Assembly: GCA_029945375.1 (NCBI GenBank)
Contig: JAQOTE010000015.1
Span: 1 to 64,000, forward strand
Source of the DNA: Agaricus subrufescens
Taxonomy: Eukaryota; Basidiomycota; Agaricomycetes; Agaricales; Agaricaceae
Direction of reading: 5' to 3'
Length of the DNA: 64,000 bases
Position numbers and translations under genes: made by a program. Under the pieces are notes generated by a model. It had not been told where the DNA came from and did no database searches. It worked only from the letters and a program-made list of their open reading frames with translations. Each line of letters opens with the position of its first letter. The stretch's first letter is position 1. Positions 60,794-64,000 of this stretch are shown in pieces.

Positions 60794-61327
60794 TCAAAGT
60801 TTGTTTAGGAATTTTCAGACATTTCCATCCTTGGGGCACTGAGAAGATAAGAAATCGTGCCACATATGGGTTTGTGAGAAAGCACCTTTGTAAGTGAATT
60901 CCGTTTTTATTGCATTCCACATGGCGGTGGCCGTTGGCTGAGAGGACACAACCAACAGGGTAGAATTCAGTAGCCTTTGAGATAACAGAGACATGCATAT
61001 GCTTTCATTTCAATCCCAATCGTGAATTTTGGTGACTGTTCCAAGGAGTACAGTAGGAGGGGTAGGTGATGTGGAGTCAACAGCGGTGGCAGTACCAGAG
61101 GCAGAACTGGAGTGAGGACATTGATGAGCAGTACTAGCAGATGATGAGGAAGATGAAGGAGAAGGCATTTCACAGACAGGACAGATACATGAGCCATCAA
61201 AGTGCCCCCATAGTCCCTTACCACAGACAGCCATCTCGAACTGCAATCTGAAAATTGCCCAGTTCTTCCTGGCTTGATCCAACATGGGGACGGATGAGGG
61301 TAATACATTGTTGACACCAGTCGACAT
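60780..61327 (-). pseudogene. Copia gag remnant
   Basis: The ATG at 61327 opens a 105-codon frame (NWAIFRLQFEMAVCGKGLWG) with a Ser/Pro-rich region and a C-x2-C (CICPVC). Further gag-like segments continue in other frames to 60780 (NPYVARFLIFSVPQGWKC). Frameshifted. Confidence 0.8.
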
Positions 61328-61376
61328 TATTTCGATATGCGAGATAATAAAACTGTTTTGACTTTAGCAATGGGTG

Positions 61377-61388
61377 GGGCCCATAACC
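61377..61388 (-). other. Primer-binding site, initiator-tRNA-Met half-tRNA type
   Basis: Directly inside the 5' LTR the element strand reads GGTTATGGGCCC. This is complementary to the anticodon arm of eukaryotic initiator tRNA-Met (GGGCCCATAACC, anticodon CAT), not to a tRNA 3' end. Copia of Drosophila is primed by a half-tRNA in this way. Confidence 0.75.
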
Positions 61389-61761
61389 TGTAAGAATAAC
61401 TCAGTCACTTGTAAGATGAACGAGAACTAAAATGATATTAACCTGTAAGAATAACTAGAATAGTTTTAGTAAATGAGATGGTAAACAGATATAAGTGGCT
61501 CACCTCAGTCACTTGTAAGATGAATGAGAACTGAGGTGATCATACAAAATCAAGCCATTTATATATGTAGTTATACTGAGCATGGACTTGTGCACAGACA
61601 GGAAAATGAGATACAGAGAATGAGTTGTGTGTTGCATTTGCGCTTTAATGAATATAATCTATGAGTCATGGGTCCAAGCGACATTGTGCATGGACACTCC
61701 TTGAGTGGCACACATGCCACGTGTCCTCCAGCACTCAATGAGTGCTTGTGTCATTCCAACA
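61389..61761 (-). repeat. 5' LTR of the Copia element
   Basis: 373 bp, TG...CA ends, flanked on the right by target duplication CATAA and on the left by the primer-binding site. Contains internal repeats of cctgtaagaataact and a ctcagtcacttgtaaga motif. Confidence 0.93.
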
Positions 61762-62248
61762 CATAATAGCTGTCAACTGGTTCCTAGCTGGTTCCTAGTT
61801 CATGGCTCATGGAAATTGTTGACACCATGTTCACTAAGCCAGCTCAGAAATATTGTTGACATCATGTTCATTAAGCCCAACCATCCCTCCTAGTGACACT
61901 GACCAGAGGATCAATAAAGTCTATTAGGCTTGAATGGAATTTGTTGCCTGTAACTCCCACTGTATGGTTCCACTGCACTGTCCATGGGGAGTTTGAGACT
62001 TCCCAGTTTCATGCCACTAGGCATAGCAAATGGCTGGGATAATGTTTAGTTCTCTCACTATCTTTCTAATTTGGTCTGAAACAACCCTGATGTCTCTTCA
62101 GTGTTTGCATCATGCCTGGGGCAGCATTCTCAGGTATATCCCTAGCTAGTGAGAATTTTATTGAGGATCTTGGTCCAGATCTGTGTCAGGAGAGGCTTGC
62201 TCCTCTATTATTGTTAGGATCCTGATCTGAACTTGAAGTGGACAACAT

Positions 62249-62434
62249 TGTTATGGCCCCAGCTGTTTTATGCATGAAAATGTATGTTTAAAGTGGTTAG
62301 GTGTATGTATTAGGCTCAAGAATGAGTAATTGGTCACCCTGTTGGTAATAAGATTGGTCAAGGACATGTGTGAGGACAGGGCAAACTAGGGATCAGTGGA
62401 GATTGAATCTGCAATTCCTAACAGGACAACTGTA
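62249..62434. repeat. Direct repeat, copy 1 (LTR-like)
   Basis: Begins tgttatggccccagc and ends aacaggacaactgta. Colinear over 186 bp with 62734-62919, with scattered substitutions and no visible gaps. Confidence 0.85.
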
Positions 62435-62733
62435 AAGGAGAAGAAGACAATAAACTCAGTGTCAACAAAGTCAAGGTTGACCACTCTGTATGTATTCACC
62501 TAAAGAGAAAGACAATAAACTATTTACAAATCAGGATAGGTATATAATATTGTATTGAAGAGAAAGCTCACCTCAGTGTCAATGGAGTCAAGGTTGACCA
62601 CTGAGGTGAAAACTTCTGGTGGCTGAAAGTATAAGTACTCAGCAAAAGACAGCATAGAGAAACTGTATAGATTGAAGGGAAGAACTGTACAGCTAACCTT
62701 AGGGGTAAAATGTAGATGTAGACAAATGGCCAT

Positions 62734-62919
62734 TGTTATGGCCCCAGCCATTTTACATGTGAAAATATACATTTAAGATGGTTAGGTGTACATATTAGGC
62801 TCAAGAATGAGTAATCAATCACCCCATTAGTAATAAGATTGGTTGAGGACATGTGTGGGAACAGGGTAAACTGGGCATCAGTCGAGATTGAATCCACAAT
62901 TCCTAACAGGAAAACTGTA
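62734..62919. repeat. Direct repeat, copy 2 (LTR-like)
   Basis: Same length (186 bp) and order as copy 1, starting 485 bp downstream of it. The TG start hints at LTR fragments, but the 3' end of an LTR is not defined. Confidence 0.85.
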
Positions 62920-64000
62920 CTGTTGGGAAATATAATTGTGTTCAAGGACTTTAAAATGGAAGTCTTGAGGCTGAGCCCAGAGAGACTTATTTGGGAATTA
63001 TCATCAAGACTGGCTATGGGATGGCTCAAGGACTTAGCAGACCATGGTTTCTTTAGTGAACCTTATGCTAGACAGGCTCTACAACTACTACCTGCTTAAT
63101 AGGGAAAGGCTCGGAAGTAGACAACCTGCACATGTTGAGACTGAATGAACTGAAGTGAGACTGTCAGAATTATTGGTTAAGACTCTGGATTGGGCAGCAA
63201 TGGTGATAATCTCAAAGCAACTAAAGGTGAGATAGAAACTTAGTCTAATCAAGGACATCTTATCAATGGGTTGATAAGTGGGGGATGAGTCTCAAGGGTT
63301 CCTAGACTAGGGTCTAGGGTTGAAACCTTGTTAGCCAATGAAGAGTGAGAGATTAGGCAAGTGCAATGTTCAGTCAAGGGGACTGAATAGTTGAGACTGT
63401 TGATTGGTGGGAAAAGATGAGTTGAGGAGACTATACCCATTCAGCACTGGATACAGACCTGGTTATCTGTTTCATATTTGTTTATTTTGTCTCAGTTTTT
63501 TATTGTATATTGTATATAGTCACCAGTCAAGGATGAGGTTTGGAATCAAATCTTTGCCCAAGTGCCGTAAGCGAATTCAAGTTTCGTTAAACTTGGCAAA
63601 GGTTTCTAAGCATTTAATTCTTTCTTGACTTGGAAAGTCTTGTGGTTCTCTGCTTGAGAGAGTATCTTCACTGGTCTAATAGGATCACAATAGCATTCAG
63701 TGCTAGCTCAACTTGTCTTGCAGTCTGTCTCAAAGTGCAAAGGCAGGTCAAGGCTCTCCAAGTTTGTTGAGGCATCACTAGGGCGGACTTGCTACCCCTC
63801 CTAGATAGTTGTCTAACCCATCCTATTGAGGACAGTCATTGCAAGCCTAGCCCTCATCGCTGGAAGACTAGACAAAGTGTAAATGTGGAAAATAAAATAT
63901 AAAATCAAATGTGAATGCAACCCTTTGAAATACACCAAGTCTTGAGTGTGGTTTTTGGGGAGAATAAATCAGAAAGAAAGTGAAAATAAGAGTCTCAATT

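Larger units (their letters stand above)
56520..61761 (-). mobile_element. Degenerate Ty1/Copia LTR retrotransposon
   Basis: Transcribed leftwards. LTRs at 61389-61761 (5', 373 bp) and 56520-57018 (3', 499 bp with an insertion) start TG and end CA. Target duplication CATAA at 56515-56519 and 61762-61766. Internal order is gag, zinc knuckle, protease, integrase, reverse transcriptase, RNase H, the Copia order. The coding region is broken by several stops and frameshifts, so it is not autonomous. The polypurine tract ttgagggggag lies at 57019-57031, next to the 3' LTR. Confidence 0.95.
61767..64000. other. Repeat-rich, gene-free right end
   Basis: Tg-rich DNA with short degenerate ORFs only. 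Holds the direct repeat pair at 62249/62734, short repeats (tcaaggttgaccact at about 62471 and 62590; gttgacaYcatgttcaYtaag at 61819 and 61855) and no recognisable protein. Probably old retroelement debris. Confidence 0.5.

Noticed and set aside
62839..63099. 86-codon ORF MVEDMCGNRVNW...
   Set aside because: It begins inside one of the direct repeats, has no known domain and no homologous open frame in the other copy.

Overview
The window is nuclear DNA of a filamentous basidiomycete fungus, most likely an agaricomycete. The evidence is dense short introns (mostly 47-65 bp, GT-AG with a few GC-AG), a multi-intron laccase, a CreA/Mig1 repressor with fungal zinc fingers, a fused ergothioneine synthase, fungal GPI and F-box/BTB proteins, intron-containing tRNAs and a degenerate Ty1/Copia retrotransposon. 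I cannot name the species. I built all gene models by hand from splice sites, phase and family conservation, using no transcript data.

Left part (1-21 kb): 3' truncated creA (both introns GC-AG); SNF5/SFH1 chromatin-remodelling subunit; a Cys-rich GPI-anchored secreted protein; a 13-exon laccase; a three-repeat gelsolin/severin; ergothioneine synthase EGT1; tRNA-Leu(AAG); and a mitochondrial K+/H+ exchange-related membrane protein. Several long gene-free stretches lie between them.

Middle (21-35 kb), gene-dense housekeeping block: SMC6 (21 exons) divergent from the PQ-loop protein MPDU1. Next comes a mitochondrial trio: MRPL47, then the complex II assembly factor SDHAF1 head-to-head (124 bp between start codons) with the complex I assembly factor NDUFAF6. 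An F-box protein, tRNA-Gln(TTG), an unknown coiled-coil-like protein and a BTB protein follow.

Duplication zone (35-42 kb): one intact aldo-keto reductase with a C-terminal membrane anchor and two decayed AKR fragments; an intronless aminoglycoside-phosphotransferase-like gene and a decayed copy of its 3' end; and two paralogous small genes of unknown function. The second small gene has an array of tandemly duplicated 33-nt phase-0 microexons separated by paralogous introns. This is the most unusual structure I found.

Right part (42-64 kb): RNR1 with a 4-nt exon and a cluster of ACGCGT (MCB) boxes; tRNA-Leu and tRNA-Gly; a derlin; a DUF4436-like membrane protein; a SMYD-type MYND/SET protein; and the 3' part of an adenylation-domain/membrane-flavoreductase fusion gene that loses its 5' half close to transposon-rich DNA. 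A full-length but broken Copia element (56520-61761, 5-bp target duplication CATAA) follows, with a 126-bp near-perfect hairpin inserted in one LTR. The last 2.2 kb holds further repeats and no gene.
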